Shown: positions 1 through 13,700, counted from the stretch's first letter. The stretch is DNA of 64,000 nt from Cercospora beticola (GCF_033473495.1 NC_088940.1:1364001-1428000); one strand, 5' to 3'. The notes: generated by a model from the letters alone, not told the origin. Made by a program: numbers and translations.

Positions 1-398
1 AGAAGAGCGCAGCCGACACCACTGGTAGAAATCTTGTCCGTGATGTTCACTTGTGTCGGGAGCTCCAACGATATCGCCCAGCCACCAGGCGCAACATATC
101 AAGTACTGCGCGCAGGACGGCCGCTGCTCTTGCCCTGACTGTGGCCGTCGCGCTGCAGCCCCAGCACTTCACTTCACATTACTGCATGAGCGTTGTGAAA
201 ATGATCGCTAGTGAAGGCTCACTTGAGGAGGTATGTAAACGCCTTCGCGCTCGCAGCTCTCTTCTTCCTCGACATGCCACTTATATAGTAAGTTCAAATC
301 GACCCCCTTCACGCCGCCTCGAATGATTGACTGACGTGTTGCTAGGTCGTACTTTGCTCGTTTTGGTGATTTCACCAATCACCAAAACAGTCGCTGAC
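1..398. other. 5' edge, no gene supported
   Basis: An ATG-less or low-quality open frame lies at 51-326, but its composition is not protein-like. The stretch is probably the 5' flank of the gene that starts at 399. Confidence 0.4.
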
Positions 399-3300
399 AT
401 GAGTGGCAGACGTAAATCCGCTCGGAGCTCTCACTCCGCGAAATCACCATCGCTCGCGACCATCTCCGAGATGGAACCGCCAGAAGGCGCCCCAGCACAG
501 CGGCCATCCGAACGATCATCAGAAGAGACACCCACACCTGAACAGCGGCAACTCAAGCGAGAGCGGTACCAGCTCGCGGGCAACGCGTTCGCGCAACAAG
601 AATTTGCCCGTCGCCAAATGACACCCCCCACTGTCATTCATCCAGCTTTCCGCCCGGGCTTCAACCTTCTCGACACCACCCAGCCGCTTCCAGAACTCGA
701 TCCGTCCGAGCGACTGCCGCACGCAGAAGAGTCGCCGACGATGAGGTTGCAGTTCCCGAAGAACTCGCTCGAGACCGACCGGGTCGCCACTTCAGGGCAG
801 ATGCACCGCGAGTCCACCCAGACGACACTGTCTCAGTTCATGCTCAACCCGCCTGAGATCGATCTGGGCACCACTCCAGAGCACACTCCCGTGCCGACTC
901 AACGCGAGTGGCTCGAAACTCGAGACAACCTCGAACTGCACGGCGGTCAGCAGCCACACATCCCCGTTATCAAGCACACGCCCAAGTCGACGGCCGAAGA
1001 GTTTGCATCCGCAGTCAGCACCGTCTCCCAGAATGAAGTCCAAACCGAGCCGCGCACGCCGGGTCACAAGAGCCCAAAGAAGACGACATTCCTGGAACGT
1101 GTGACGAAGTGGACAGCTCGCCGCACTCACACGCATGCGCAGAAGCAAAAGAGTGATGCTGATCAGGCCCCTGACTTGCCTTTGCCGCCAAAAGCGCGCG
1201 CAGTGCTTCAGTAAGTGGACCTCAACACTGTTGCGCTATTGTACTCACATGCCTCCCAGACAACCACCACCTGCTCGTGGCCTCGGCCGCTCACCATCCA
1301 AGACCAAGTCTTTCTTCGCCAGAAGACGCTCAGATGCCAATGACTTGCCAAAGCCAGAGCCAGTCCGCGCCGCCACTTCACTCGGTCATCGCACACCGCG
1401 AAGTGTCCATTTTGACACGCCTGAGCCTAGTGCCGCACAAAGCCGTCATGTTTCAAGGTCGTCCACTGCTCAGCGCACATCTAATCTGGGTCGTTCGCAG
1501 AGTCTGAAGTACATCGACAACGCCGTCCCACCTACTCCACCCGCGAAGGACACGCCGCCCGACGAGCCGCCGATCCGCAACATGGCTCAACAGCGACCAG
1601 CTTTTGCATACGAGACACCAAGCAAGCCACGCGAATACACCAGCTCGGGCAGACTGAGTCCGAGTCGCATCGGCAGCAACAGCAGTCGAGGAGCTGCAAA
1701 ACTCGTCACACAGCCTAGCATGTTCTCGCTACGTGCCTCGGTCGTGCCGGGAGCAATGGATCAAGCAGAGCTGGACGATGCAAATTCGCGTATTGGTGGA
1801 CTAGGAATCGAGGGCTTCAGCATGCCTCACGAAACACGTCGCGGCAGTTACACTGCTGCATACAGCCCCAGCGTCTACTCTCCCGACGACTTCCGCAGGT
1901 CCGCGGCGCTGTTCCCAGAGCGTGCGGCCACAATGTCCACTTCTCAGCAGTCCGGCCACCTACTGTCCTCACTGCGCACTCCGAGAGAAGTAGACCGCCT
2001 CGAACAGATGCGGCAGCGCGGGTCACCTCATACTGCACAGAGCAGCAATTCTGACATGGGCACCATTTCTATGGTGTATCCCGACTTGGCGAAAGACCCA
2101 TCTATTGCATCCTTCATGAGCATGGAGCCACCACCGTCTCCTTCACCACAGCCTGGCGTCACCGATCGTGCTTTCGATGAGGTCGAGAAGATGCTCAATA
2201 CCAAAGACCAGCAGCGCACGGCCAACCTGAACGTGACTCCGAAGGCAGGTTTCGGAGGCAAAGCGAGCACTTCTACACGCCATGTATCTGAAGACTCCAA
2301 GGACGGTCTATTCGCTATACCAGTGGAGCGTCCTCAGTCCTTCGATGAGACTACCCCACCAGCATTCAGCTCAAAAGCAGTGGCCCACAGCACGCTCCAC
2401 AGACAACAAACTGTCGCATCTTCACCAATGGCACATCATCTTAGTGCAGTACCGTCTCCGCTTCGCAACAGTGATGGACAGATCTATCTGCCACAGACGA
2501 CCTTCTCGCCACCGAAGCCACGCTCACGCAAGGAATCGCACCTGGCAGCTACTGTACCACAGATTGAGGAAAAGGCGTCCAGCGAGACCTTGCTGTCGCC
2601 TTACGATCCACCATGGACTCCCAGCGGTCGCCCAAAGCCCAAAGAAGACATCTTCAAGAACAAGCCGGCTCTTGCTGCAAGCACTGGTGATGAGCTGGTC
2701 GTCCGTCAGTCTCCACCAGTGGGTGGCATGCGCTGGTCGAACGAAGCACCAGCTACTCCCGGAGATCCACGCAAATCGACCACTCGTCGCAAAGTATCGG
2801 CGTTCGAATCACCGTGGAAGGTGGCGACCACTGCCTCAGAACCACAGGCTCCTTCCATGCCGCTTCCTGAGGATCCTGACGATTTCCACGATCTAGACGA
2901 CTTGATTGAGATGATTACTGAGCGAGATACCGCCATCCAAGACCTGCAGACCGAGATGAAGTATGAGAACACTCGCCTGCATCAGCGTCTTGCCTCACTG
3001 GAGATCAAGGATCGCGAGAAGAAGCATAGCAGCAGGAAGATCAGCAGTGCCGTGCAAGAGGAGAACAAATCAAGCAGAGCTGGAAAGCAGTCAGCCAGAG
3101 TTGATGACACCAAGGCGAAGCGCATCTCCACCTCTTTTGCGCACGAGTACTATCAGAACCAGACCAAGACAGGTCCCATCTCGCCGACCGACAGTGTCCC
3201 AATGAGCGAGCGTTCGACCATCATCTTGACGCCGAACATGCCTCAGCTCGGAGCTATCCCAGACCTGCCTCGGCCACAGGAAGTTCCACGCGAGGACTCT

Positions 3301-3513
3301 CCAACTCTCCCGCCTGGATCTCCGAATCCGGTTGCAACACCACCAGCCAAGAAGGCATCGGAGTCTACCACTCCTGTCTCGCCTTCGGCGGCCAATACCG
3401 ACACGAGATACAACGACCTCATGGCTGTGATGCAGCAACAACAAGCCATGATGCTTCAAATGATGCAAGAGATCAAGGACTTGAAGCGCTCTGGCCAGGG
3501 CTCGGAGCACTAG
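399..3513 (+). CDS. Large Ser/Pro-rich, mostly disordered protein with C-terminal coiled coils
   Basis: Two exons, 399-1210 and 1260-3513, joined by a 49-bp intron (GTAAGT...CCCAG); the phase closes exactly to give about 1021 residues. The open frame runs upstream of the ATG at 399, but only through a TTG codon, so 399 is the first ATG. I do not recognise the family. The protein is rich in Ser, Pro, Thr, Arg and Gln, with many SP/TP sites, and looks intrinsically disordered. A charged helical stretch beginning with the acidic motif DDFHDLDDLIEMI lies near residues 810-860 and looks like a coiled coil. A second Met/Gln-rich helix (LMAVMQQQQAMMLQMM) sits close to the C-terminus. This layout suits a cytoskeletal or septal adaptor, but that is a guess. 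An upstream non-coding or coding exon cannot be excluded. Confidence 0.75.
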
Positions 3514-3814
3514 GCGTTACGTTGGGACATTAGGATTGAGAAGAAAAAGCAGGAAATCAGAAAAAAGGGTTGGGTTGGGCAGGATAACGAGTGTTTTGGG
3601 GTTTGTTTCGCGTTTTGCAGTGCACTCTGAGCCATTGAGTAGCACCACGCCGAACTTTCTGGCATGCATTGATTTTTGGAGAAAAGGAGGTCCGGCATAG
3701 CACGCTCGCAGTTCGCAGCGTCGCTCCACGCCGTTTGATGGACCTTTCCAGGCGTTTTAGTAATTGAGAGATACCCAGAGAGCGACCAACATTGATTGTT
3801 GTGTAATTACCTCT
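3514..3814. other. Convergent 3' flanks, nothing seen
   Basis: This is the interval between two convergent genes. It is A/G-rich near 3540-3570 and presumably holds 3' UTRs. Confidence 0.4.
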
Positions 3815-4600
3815 CTAGCAATAAGGATCACTGCACTCTTCTTCCAACGTTCTCACTCGCTTCTCAAGGGCAGCGTTTCTCCGTCTCTCGGCAATTAACT
3901 GCCCTTGAAGCCATTCAATGGCAAGATCGTCCGTGTTGTCTGGCTCGACGATTTTCGGAGCGACTTCCATATCCTCATATCCTGAATGGATTGCTGACTT
4001 TGTCCCCTCGTTCTCCTGGCCCTGGCCCCATTGTGTGCCTTCTCCATCCTCCGCATCCTCTGGGCATCGCGGCTCCTTCCCCCAGCCATTCTCTCCATAC
4101 TCAACGGGAGCCCAAGAACGCATGTATCTCTGGCTTCGCAGAGAGTCGTAGAAGTCGTCCAGATCTGGTGGAGTCTTGATCTCGAATCGATTGGACTTAT
4201 CTCGCGCCTCGAAGACAGAACCTCCCTTGAATCGATCAAGTGGTTGCCGAAAAGTGTCGTACGGCTCACCGAAATTGCGACGCTGCGGACTCATTACTGG
4301 GCGCACATGTGTCTTCCAGTCTTCTTGTGAGAGCTCTCGAAAGATCTTAGGGCTCTTGCAATAGCAGTGTCGAATTGTGTGTTTCGTGCAAGGAGGCTGA
4401 ATGTTGCGCTGGCTCGAGTCGATGACACTATCCACTCTGTGTTGAGATTCTGGAGCGTACCATTGTGCTTTGTAGTTGTTCTCGCTGTGGATTGCTTCGC
4501 TTTTGGTGCGGCTTTTCATCTTTGCTGCTTGTAGTGGTCCGGTTTGGGTGAATCTTGGCGAGCCGTTCGAGTCGGCGACGACTCGTTTTCTGTTGTGCAT
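3815..4600 (-). CDS. Hypothetical hydrophilic protein with C-terminal coiled coil
   Basis: A single open frame of 261 codons with an ATG at 4600 and a stop at 3815-3817. I do not recognise a domain. The protein is rich in Arg, Glu and Ser. The middle carries an acidic Gly/Glu-rich tract, and the last 40 residues form a probable amphipathic helix (DDLAIEWLQGQLIAERRR...) ending in Cys. Composition and length are more gene-like than those of the overlapping antisense frames. It converges on the gene ending at 3513. It could be an Ascomycota-restricted protein. The start is uncertain because the next Met lies at residue 28. Confidence 0.55.
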   Translation of the reverse strand: MHNRKRVVADSNGSPRFTQTGPLQAAKMKSRTKSEAIHSENNYKAQWYAPESQHRVDSVIDSSQRNIQPPCTKHTIRHCYCKSPKIFRELSQEDWKTHVRPVMSPQRRNFGEPYDTFRQPLDRFKGGSVFEARDKSNRFEIKTPPDLDDFYDSLRSQRYMRSWAPVEYGENGWGKEPRCPEDAEDGEGTQWGQGQENEGTKSAIHSGYEDMEVAPKIVEPDNTDDLAIEWLQGQLIAERRRNAALEKRVRTLEEECSDPYC

Positions 4601-5820
4601 TTTCCGTGTTCGAGCTAGAGTTCGAGCTGGTGTAAGGAGTGGCGCTTTGAAGGCAGCGTGGAAGAAGACAAAGCAATCTGGTCAAATCATGCTGGGAGCA
4701 TGGCCTGGGTGATAGTCAAGTGAGCACTATTGTCCAAGCTCACCTTCGGTAAAGATCCACTCTGCATGGAAGCAAACCAGGAAATTGGTCTGAGGGATGC
4801 ATAAGCGGCTTCGTGCCCTTTCCTCTTCGATCTTATGGAGGCATCGTGCTTCATTTCACGCATTCTGGCTCTATTCGCAGTGGACAAGATTGCTTTGGGC
4901 ATTCAGTTGACTCACCGAGCTGCCTCACGAACGAGACGACACATTCTCGCAACTGACCTAAGGCACTCCATGCTATCTGTAGATCATGGCGACAACTCTC
5001 ACAGCTAGATCCCAAGCTCCCTTGTGGTGACAGAAATGGATGCTGGCATTGCTGAGGCATCCATTTGGCACATCAGGTCTTCACTTGGGTCCGTTTCTTG
5101 GAGCAGATCGGGACAAGATTACTCTTGGGCGTCGTCTTGAGAGCGTCTCCGCAATTAAGCGACAGCAGGACTGCAGTTGTGAGCGAACGAGGGTGAGGTC
5201 AGTTTATGCATGCCCGGAAAGCGGTGGAAGAACACCCTGATGGTCGGACTTGCTTCCGCAAGCCTTCGGATTGGCCAATTCTTGCGTGCTTCTGGAGTGC
5301 ACCTTCCAGGCCGAAACTCCGCGCATATCAATCTTTAGTCTCATCTCATACCTTTCTCTTCCATCTCAAGAGCCATGTCAACTACAAGGCTCCTCTCATG
5401 TCCGCGGACGACCCAAGCATGGCTTCCTCCTGCCCGAACAAGATCGTCAAGCCTGGACCCACTTGAGCTGCCTCCTCCACAAGCTGACCTGTCCCATTGA
5501 GGACATTCCTTTCCGCCTACGCGCTGCGACGCCCGTTGGCCATGACAAACCATGGTGCATGCCCGCGACGCCTTGCTGAGGGGTACAGGAAGACAAAGTC
5601 AGGTCCCAGCAGGCGCCATCTAGAGCGATCGCACGAACAGCATACAAGAGTAGGTTCAGCTCTTTCACATTGTCTCGTCCTTCATCAAAAGCCAATTCCT
5701 CGTCCACAAACGCTTGAGATCTGTCATACGTATAAATTTGTTCAAATTGAGAACCTCGCACTACATTTGTACCATACACTCAACTATTGAATTTTGAATA
5801 ACCTCCCTTCCCTCGCAACC
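4601..5820. other. Intergenic, no gene supported
   Basis: A divergent upstream region. Several short open frames occur on both strands, but none has a signal peptide, a recognisable motif or splice-consistent extensions. Confidence 0.4.
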
Positions 5821-6290
5821 ATGGCCAAAGGATCCTGCATGTGCGGTGCCATCAACTACGAATACACAGGCGAACCAGCAGTGACCGCATTGTGCCATTG
5901 TGTAGATTGCCAGAAGTGGACAGGTGCAGGTATGCAACCCAAGCTCTTGAAAGCAGCCTCGATAAATTCTTGACCCACTAACACGAATCTCAAGCCTACA
6001 CCTCGAACGTCGTCGTCCCGCGCGGTAACTTCAACGTAACCAAGGGCTCTCCAAAGGACTACGATGCCGTTGGAGCATCGGGCAAGATCAACAAGCATTG
6101 GTTCTGTTCTACATGCGGCTCCTCGCTGTACACTGAGTTGGAGATCATGCCAGATGTCACTTGCATCAAGTCTGGCGGTCTTGATGGTGGAGCTGCAGAC
6201 CACAAGATTGCCGTGGAGTTCTACAACAAAGATCGTTTGAGCTATACCAAACCAGTTGAGGGCGCGGACCAGAAGCCCGAGTTCTCCTAA
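5821..6290 (+). CDS. GFA / CENP-V-fold zinc protein (glutathione-dependent formaldehyde-activating-like)
   Basis: Exons 5821-5929 and 5995-6290 flank a 65-bp intron (GTATGC, branch CACTAAC, acceptor CAAG), giving 134 residues. The N-terminus has the family's first zinc cluster, with Cys 6 and 8, then the CHCVDCQKW motif around residues 25-32. The second exon carries the other Cys pair in WFCSTCGS. These Cys-X-Cys and Cys-X2-Cys spacings define the GFA/CENP-V fold, which binds zinc and in bacteria assists formaldehyde-glutathione adduct formation. Fungal paralogues of this length are numerous and mostly of unknown substrate, so the specific reaction is not assigned. The length matches small single-domain members. 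ATG 5821 is the obvious start, directly before the conserved Cys motif. Confidence 0.9.
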
Positions 6291-6616
6291 TTTCGAGAAT
6301 GTTGGATAAAGGAAGAGAAATTGAGATAGTAATGGTATCATTCATGATCTTTCCTCCCATGACGTTCCCCTTCCTACAGCCGCAGTATACACATACATGA
6401 AACATGCACCTCGAAGTGGCGATGGTAGTAATAAATGCAGCCCTTTTCCGTCCTTTGCAATTTTGGACTTCTGCGGAACTAAAGCGTGCTCACTTGAGCC
6501 GTGGCCTAGTGATAACATTCCCGTGGAATACAACACATCGCCACAAACGCCTGCGCCATGCGTCCAACAGCGTCTCATGCTTGAGCACTGCATGCATCGA
6601 ATAGAGAAGACACAGC
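6291..6616. other. Convergent 3' flanks
   Basis: The 326-bp interval between convergent genes. No further gene is seen. Confidence 0.4.
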
Positions 6617-9600
6617 TTACTTTCTCCCGCTGGTCATCTCACCATATCTTCCACGTTCTCTCGTGGTATCATACGCTTGCAGTACTCTCGCTTGCGACTC
6701 GTCGGTTTGCGAGAAGGCATACCCACGTTGTTTGCGCATGCGTTGAACCTGGCGAACTTTTCGAATAGCTTTCTGGAATTGTTCCATCCTGTTGAAAAAG
6801 GATTGGTCAGCAATGTTCGAAGATGAATGTTAGCAGAAAGCACGTACCTGGGCCGGTAATCTTGTATATTGTATTTCTGAATTTCTTGCACATGATGATA
6901 TGCCTGGGGATAGTACATCCTCTTAGCATACTTCCAAGCAAAGTCTCGAAGCAAGCAGAGGGCTGGAAGGATGACCAATGACATTAACCAGAAGTCAGGA
7001 TCTGTCAAGAGGACGGGCAACACGTTCTTGTACTCTGTCGAGAAGCCAAGCATTGGAGCGACGGTGGCGTAGACTGGGAGGAAGATGAACCAAATGGCCA
7101 GGGACCCGGGAATCGCGATGACGGTATACTTGGTCCAGATGTTCGTGATCAGTGCGGCTTTGCCGAGGACTGTGACCAAGCCAGCCGTGTAAAGTGAAGT
7201 TCCCCATACCCAATGACCTGCGATCTTGCCGTCCGAGAGCACTCCGTCGCGCCAGTAGATTGCTTGACTGACGAAGTAGAGAATCAGCGAGTGGTAAAAC
7301 CCATTCCCGACCCAAGACCAGAAGTTGTGTGTTCGGAAGAAGACTCCCTTCTGCGTGAGCTGGTAAAGCTGAGGATACCGATCAAGCAGTCGAGCATTGA
7401 CGAACTGATCGAAAATGCCGAGAACGAAGGGAGGTAAAGCAGTGAAGATGACGTTGAAGAAGGACAGCGTCCAGGACTCGTAGATGACTTGACCTGAGAA
7501 GGCGTTCTGGAACGAGTACCAGAATTGCGTGATGAACAGTGCTGTGTTCTTGTAGTAGAAGTACAAGATGACTTTGCTGATGCGTTGATACGACCATGCG
7601 CCATGTACGAGAAGCAGCTTTCGAAGGAAACGGAACTGGGCGATCGAGACGTCTGCTGATCGCGCAGCCTGCAAACCTTCCATGCCGGAGATACCGATAC
7701 CGATGTGCGCGGCTTGAATCATGGAGACATCGTTCGCACCATCTCCAATGGCGAGAAGGATTGCCTTGAGGTGACGCTTGACGAGCTTCACAACCAGTGC
7801 TTTTTGCAGTGGTGACACACGGCAGCAGATCACGGCTTTGCACATGACGGCAAGATCGAGGAACATCTTCTCGAGATCTTTCTCAAGCGCGTACGTCAAC
7901 GACTTGCCATCGATGACCAAGGCAAGCGTTTCCAGCTCAACGCCTCCAGCACGTTGCGAATTGATGGCGTCCAGCTTCTTCTGTATGTTATTTCTGGTAT
8001 CAGCCGCGTTCTCCTCGTTGATGATCAGTAGGGTCATATCTTCACTGATGAGCTTGCAAGACATGCCGATATTGATGGCCGTCTCTTGTCTGTCGCCAGT
8101 CAGAACCCACACCTTGATGCCGGCAGTTTGCAGCGTGTGGATGGTGTCTGGAACGCCATCCTGCAGCTTGTCCTCGATGGCGGTCGCGCCAAGTAAGGTA
8201 AAATCGTGCTCAATGATCTCTGCAGCCTTGTCAAGCTCCTCGGCTCGATTGCCGCTGACGGTAGTCTGAGCGGTGTTGAACACATCCCACCACTCGCGAA
8301 ACTCCGATTCTGGGATCTCACGCATTGCCAGACACAGCGTTCGCAGGCCCTCGGCGGCATACTCTTCCAGGTGGAGGAGGGTTCGCTCGACCATTTCATC
8401 CCGCTGGCCAAGGCGCTCAAGAATTACGGTATCGGCTCCTTTGGTGTAACATCGAATCTTGCCATCTGGACATCGATAGATACAGCTCATTCGTTTCCTC
8501 GTCGAGTTGAACTCACAGACAGCGAGTAGTTCGTAGTCGTATTGCTCGCCACCAACTTCGATCGTCACGACTTTCGGTTTTCGAGCTACAAATTTGTAGC
8601 CAAGCTCAACCGCGCCCTCGACCAGAGCGCCCTCGTCGGGTGAAGCGGCCTGGTACTTGATCTGGCCAGGCTTGTCTCCCTTCACTTCTGGAATCACAGT
8701 ATGGCAGGTAGCAAGTAAGCTGAGAAATTGGTGAATGTTCTCGGTCAGCTCACCGCCTCTTCGGTGCTGCTCCAGGGCCTTGAAGTCATAAATCCCATTG
8801 CCGCCCTCTTCGCCTTCGACGACTCTTCGGTCTTCAGGAACGTCTCCAGCGTATTGAAAGCCTCCAATACTGGCCTGTCGGAATTCCATCATATTGCAAG
8901 TCAAAGTGCCAGTCTTGTCCGAGAAGATATACTCAACCTGCCCAAGCTCTTCTACCAAAGAACTCGTCCTGCAGTTTGCTGGTGTGTCATTCACGGGGTA
9001 ATAGATGTCAAGATCACTGCTGATCAAGAAAGCCTGGTAGTATTTGATGATTTCGACAGTCACAAAAAGCGAGATAGGCACCAAGTTGGAGTATAAAATC
9101 CAGTATGTGAAGATGTCGCTGAAAAATTGTTGCGCAGGGTTGGTGTCGCCATATGACAGGAACCACAGGTTCTTGCCAATCGTTTGTCGGATCACGATGT
9201 CACCGACCGAGGAGATGACGGACAGTATGATCAGCACGCCGCCAAGCATGAGAATCTGCGAATTGACGCGATGCTCGACATTCGTTCGCTTAATGGGTGT
9301 TGCTGTTGCGTTTCGCATCAACTTCGTTTCGTGCCCAGTGAAGACGACGACACCTTGGATCCATGGGGTGTTCCTGAGAGTGGCGCCGCGAAGCAACAGC
9401 TGATCAGGCTGAAGGGGCAACTCTTTCTCGCCTCCTCCAGATTGTACCGTCAAAGTTGCTTCATATGTGTATAGACTGCTGTTCGGCTGCTCACTGCGCA
9501 CACGGCCGCCCAACCTGGCAAGCTCTGAGGCGGAGACCAGACCAGCAGTCTCCGGGATTCCTTGTTTGATCTTGAGATTGGTTTCGCCATCCAAGTTTGC

Positions 9601-10734
9601 AGTTTCAATGTAGCAAAGAGCCTCGGGCTCCGAGGACGCAAGGAGTACGATGTCTGCAGGAAATGGTTCTTCCGACTCCACTCGAATGATGTCGCCAACT
9701 TTGACGTCTATCCATCGAACGTCTTGGAAACTCGTGCCCCGCAATACACGTGCGGGGCTTTTGTTCAATTCTCTATCCTGTGATCGTCGTCTGTTGTCTT
9801 CGACCGCTTCTTTAATAGCGGAGACTAATAAGACTATGCCGAGGGGAACGATTGTGGTGTAGCGATTCGTAGGACTGATGTTGGGGATCTGCTGTAAAAT
9901 GGCTGTGAACAAGAAGAACAAGTTCGCATACTTGCTGAATTGCTCAAACAAGAACTTGGGAAGGAAGGTCACGGCGTTGTATTTCGTCGTCGAAACGTGA
10001 TTGTCAGCCCATTTGTTTGCCGCATTTGCAGGCGGATTGTTGAGATGTATGATTCGCGGTCCAAGAGTCGAGGGATCGACCTTCTTCGTGAATCCAGGCA
10101 AGCCAAATTTGAACTTGGATCCTGGTGTCGTCCGCTCTCCAGGTGGCCCAGCAGTACTCGTGGTATCTCCTCGCGCTCTTTGTTCTGTCAATGGCAGGTC
10201 CATCTCACTGTAGTCGGGCCCCATTCCCAAAGTGTTCTTAACCCTACCCATTATGCCTCCCCCCAAGCTCATGATGCTGTTGCGATTTCGATGTTTCCCC
10301 TGTCCATGTTGTATGGGGATCGCATCTTCGTCTATACCACCTCCGGCTGCATAGTATCCTCCTGGGACCGAAGCTGTGTCGGAGAAGCGGTCGTCTGCAT
10401 CAGAATATCTCTGATAGTTGTTCAGTCCTGAGGTCTGCGATAGGTTGCGTCCCTGGTGGCCTAACGTGGGCGGCGAGCCCAGGCCTGAGGGGTTGTACCC
10501 TGGTCCACCAGGCAGCGTGGAGGCAGATTGCATCCCTCGAGTGCCCACGAAGTCATCGTGCGACGTGCTGATGCGGCCGTGAGTGTCGTAGTCGTGGAGG
10601 ATGCGCTCGTCGGTCACGGGAGGGCGCTGTCCGCTGCTATAGTATGGCCCATCATTGGGGTCGCCCAGGCCCAGCAGGTCGTCGTCGTCCTGGCTTTGGC
10701 CCCGGTTGCCATGGTGGGCGGGCCTGCCAGCCAT
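6617..10734 (-). CDS. drs2: P4-type ATPase, Drs2-like aminophospholipid flippase
   Basis: Two exons, 10734-6848 and 6788-6617 on the minus strand, flank a 59-bp intron (donor GTACGTG at 6847, acceptor CAACAG). The spliced product is 1352 residues. Without the splice the C-terminus reads into an unrelated tail. With it, the conserved Drs2 ending appears: DYRPRMEQFQKAIRKVRQVQ and then a Gly-Arg-Tyr-Gly-Glu-Met stretch. Visible P4 hallmarks are the actuator motif DGET near residue 382, the PISL motif of M4 near 553, the phosphorylation motif DKTGT near 606 and the hinge motif GDGANDVSMIQ. About ten membrane segments follow the family pattern. The 230-residue N-terminal extension is Gly/Asp-rich and disordered, as in fungal Drs2. 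The family moves phosphatidylserine and phosphatidylethanolamine to the cytosolic leaflet of the trans-Golgi, together with a Cdc50 subunit that is not in this window. Confidence 0.95.
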
Positions 10735-13700
10735 TGTCGGGCGCAGGCTCTACTGGCCGGCCAGGAAGGTGTGCCTGTTATTGATCGACCATCAGCGACC
10801 GCGTGCCTGGCGCGCACTTATCCTTGGAGCAGAGACCGGCAGGCAGAAGGACGAGGAGTGGTGCGGTATGCGCTCGAGCTGAGCGCAGTGGTGGCCTGAG
10901 GGCTAGGGTGTGAGGATGCTTTCAGGGTCGGCCGGTCGGTGGAGGAGCGAGCGTGGTGCCAATCGTGGTCTGTACGGAGTGGTATTCAGCGATTGTGTGG
11001 CAATCCTGCCTCGTGCTGCTCGTCTATCCCTGGCGCTGTGTTGACGGCGAATGCGCAGTCGCTCTCGCAGGTGTGAGCCGTGAATTGCACGTCGTGTTCA
11101 ACAACGTAAGCTCTCCGCAGTAGCGTGATGGCGCAGTCCTGGACGGAACGCCAAGACCACAGCCAGCAAGCCACTCGAAGGTCTCCGTTCCTCTGCACGT
11201 GTCGACTCCGAAACGTTCAACACCGACCGACCGGTACGACGAAGCCGATATACCATCATGCTACCTCTCTCGAACAGAATGTCGCTCCGGCGATTTCACA
11301 ACATCCACCAGAGAAGAACGTTCTTGGGGCTGCAACGCACTCCAACACCACCACCGAAAACAATGGCGCTACTTGTACTACAAGGCCTCGGAATCGTCCT
11401 GCTCGCGGATTATGCCATTGCCTCAGTCACTGGAGAAGCTACTACTGTTAGATCCGTGGCCCAGAGCGCAGGCTACTGGCAGGATGCACCGCCCTTCCAG
11501 CAGGCACATGGGCAGAAGAAAGTGGGGGAGCAAGAGAACGTCTGATACGATGCATCCTTGTGGCTCGCTTCCTTGGTCAAGAGCTGAAGACATCTTTGCG
11601 ACCATTGATATATGTATCAGAGCATCGGCTGGCAGACCAGCAGAGCAGCACTCCAGCGCCGTGCAATCTTCGATTCTACGGCAATCACAATGGAGCCTTG
11701 TTGCGGGCACATTTTCAGCTTCACATCTGTGTCTTGCCCCGGAGATGCCATGTTACGGATACAGACGCAATCAAAGAGTCTGATCGCGAAGTTCCTGAGC
11801 AACGACTTGGAGCACGTGTCGGTCCGGGAGAGCAGGGATCGTGCACGCAACCTGTCACAGGGTCATAGAACAACAGTTCCTCTAGCTTGAGCATGAGCAC
11901 ATCGCCCGTGTGAACGATCAGTCGCAAAGTGGTCAACCAGACTCACAACCACCTCGCTCGGAACCATGTCCCTTAGAGACCGGGATGCCACCATCAAGGC
12001 TACGGTTTTACCAAAAGCAATCGCCAAAAAGCATTCTCTTCCTCCAAGCATATCCAGGGCTTAGAGCTGACTGGCTGGTCTCGGGCAAAGCTGTGCCACA
12101 GAGACCGCTCTTGAACATGACTACCTTCCGCCGATGAGTTTGGTTCATGTCCCCATGCTGCGATGTTGCCGTTGATGCGAAGCCGACACGACAGAAAGTC
12201 CTGTTCTGGCCACTGCCTCAGGACGAGGAAGGATTCCTATCGCCGCCGACAAGTCTCCAAGCCGAAAATCGCGCATCGTCCTTTCCGGTCGACAAGCCGT
12301 TCGAAAGAGCAGCGGCACGCACGAGATCGAGATGTTTCCGCTGCCGTGTGGAGATAGACCTCAATCTCCTGCATATCTCGTGACTTCTCGTTAATTTTGC
12401 CCTACTTGTACAGCTTGGTCTCGACATTGCTCCGATCGACATGAGCGGCAATGCCTGCTAGCCCCTACTGCCATCTGCTGCAATCTGCACAACGAGAATA
12501 CAATGCGCCGAGGCCAGAGCGGTTGATCGCGCGCACTGCGGCAGCATACGATTTTACACGTAGCCGCGAGGAGGCTTCTGCTTATCAGATGGCGAAACCC
12601 GGGTGCTGGCACTATAGTTCTGCGCAATTTCCATCTGGTCGGTACTCAAACTAGATCGCAAATTGCTGAGAAATCCCGAGGCCTTTGCAGATCTTTCCTA
12701 TCTGGCAGGTGGGATCGGAAGAAGCTTGATCGAGTGCGCAACTGCTCATTGGTGGCCTTCACTATTACACACGCCGTGCATACTGCAGAGAAGACGATCT
12801 ATGCTATGCATGTCCAGGGGAAAAATCGGATGTGAGCAGCAGAGCATATGCAGCCTCCGTGCCTGCACATGTATCACAAGATGTAGCATGCGCGCGACGT
12901 GCGAACAAAAAATGCCGAGCTTGATTCGAAGGCTCGCTCATAGCTTCACAGACCGCCCTTGACTGATGATTTGATGACAGGACGCGCGTGCCCGCCCTTC
13001 GACGGGTCGCGTTGCATTGCTACTGGCAAAAAGGCCCGTCTTCTTCACACCATTATAGGCTGATTTCTCGTCCCGGCCGTGAAGAAACCGCGTGTCTTGG
13101 GGCAAATCTCATCTCAAAGGCGGCAGGGACGGCAGTAGATCTACCAAGTCTTCAAGCCTCGCAAACTTCGCACACCTCTGATCGACCGTTTTCATGGGCA
13201 AGTACAGGCGACGTGCCGTTTTCGCGGCACACACGGGTCGTCGAAGACGCGCCGGGGGCGTCGCGCGGAACAATCCTCCCAGCTTGTCATGACTCGAGCT
13301 CCCAGCAACATCACACCGAAGGTCTGGGTCCTAGTTGTTGGTGGAAATAATGAGGCACAGAGGTATGGGAGAGATGGGCGGCACAAACACGCTTGAGGCT
13401 TCAAGCCTTTCAGACTAGCAGGTGACGTTCTCACACATTGTGCCGTGCTCTACTACGTCGCAAATGGCAAGCACAGAAGTGACAGAACGGCTAGCTTCCA
13501 AATCACAAGAACGCCTCACGATTTTTGCCGTCTGATCATCAGCGGCGTTTGTGGTATGCCAGGGTCGCTGCAAGCAGAAAGCAGATTTTCTGTTCTTCTG
13601 TCGAATGGCGATACGATGTTCTTGTTACGACCCTTGGCAGGCAGTTAATCTATTTGACTTCTGTCGCAGTAAGAGTCCACCCATGCGCTCACGTGGAACA

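Noticed and set aside
51..326. Open frame of 91 codons at the window start
   Set aside because: Arg/Ser/Ala-rich without motif or plausible start context. Most likely chance.
11363..11545. 60-residue frame with a hydrophobic start (MALLVLQGLGIVLL)
   Set aside because: Could pass for a tiny secreted protein, but has no cysteines, no splice-consistent extension and lies in a region of random-looking frames.
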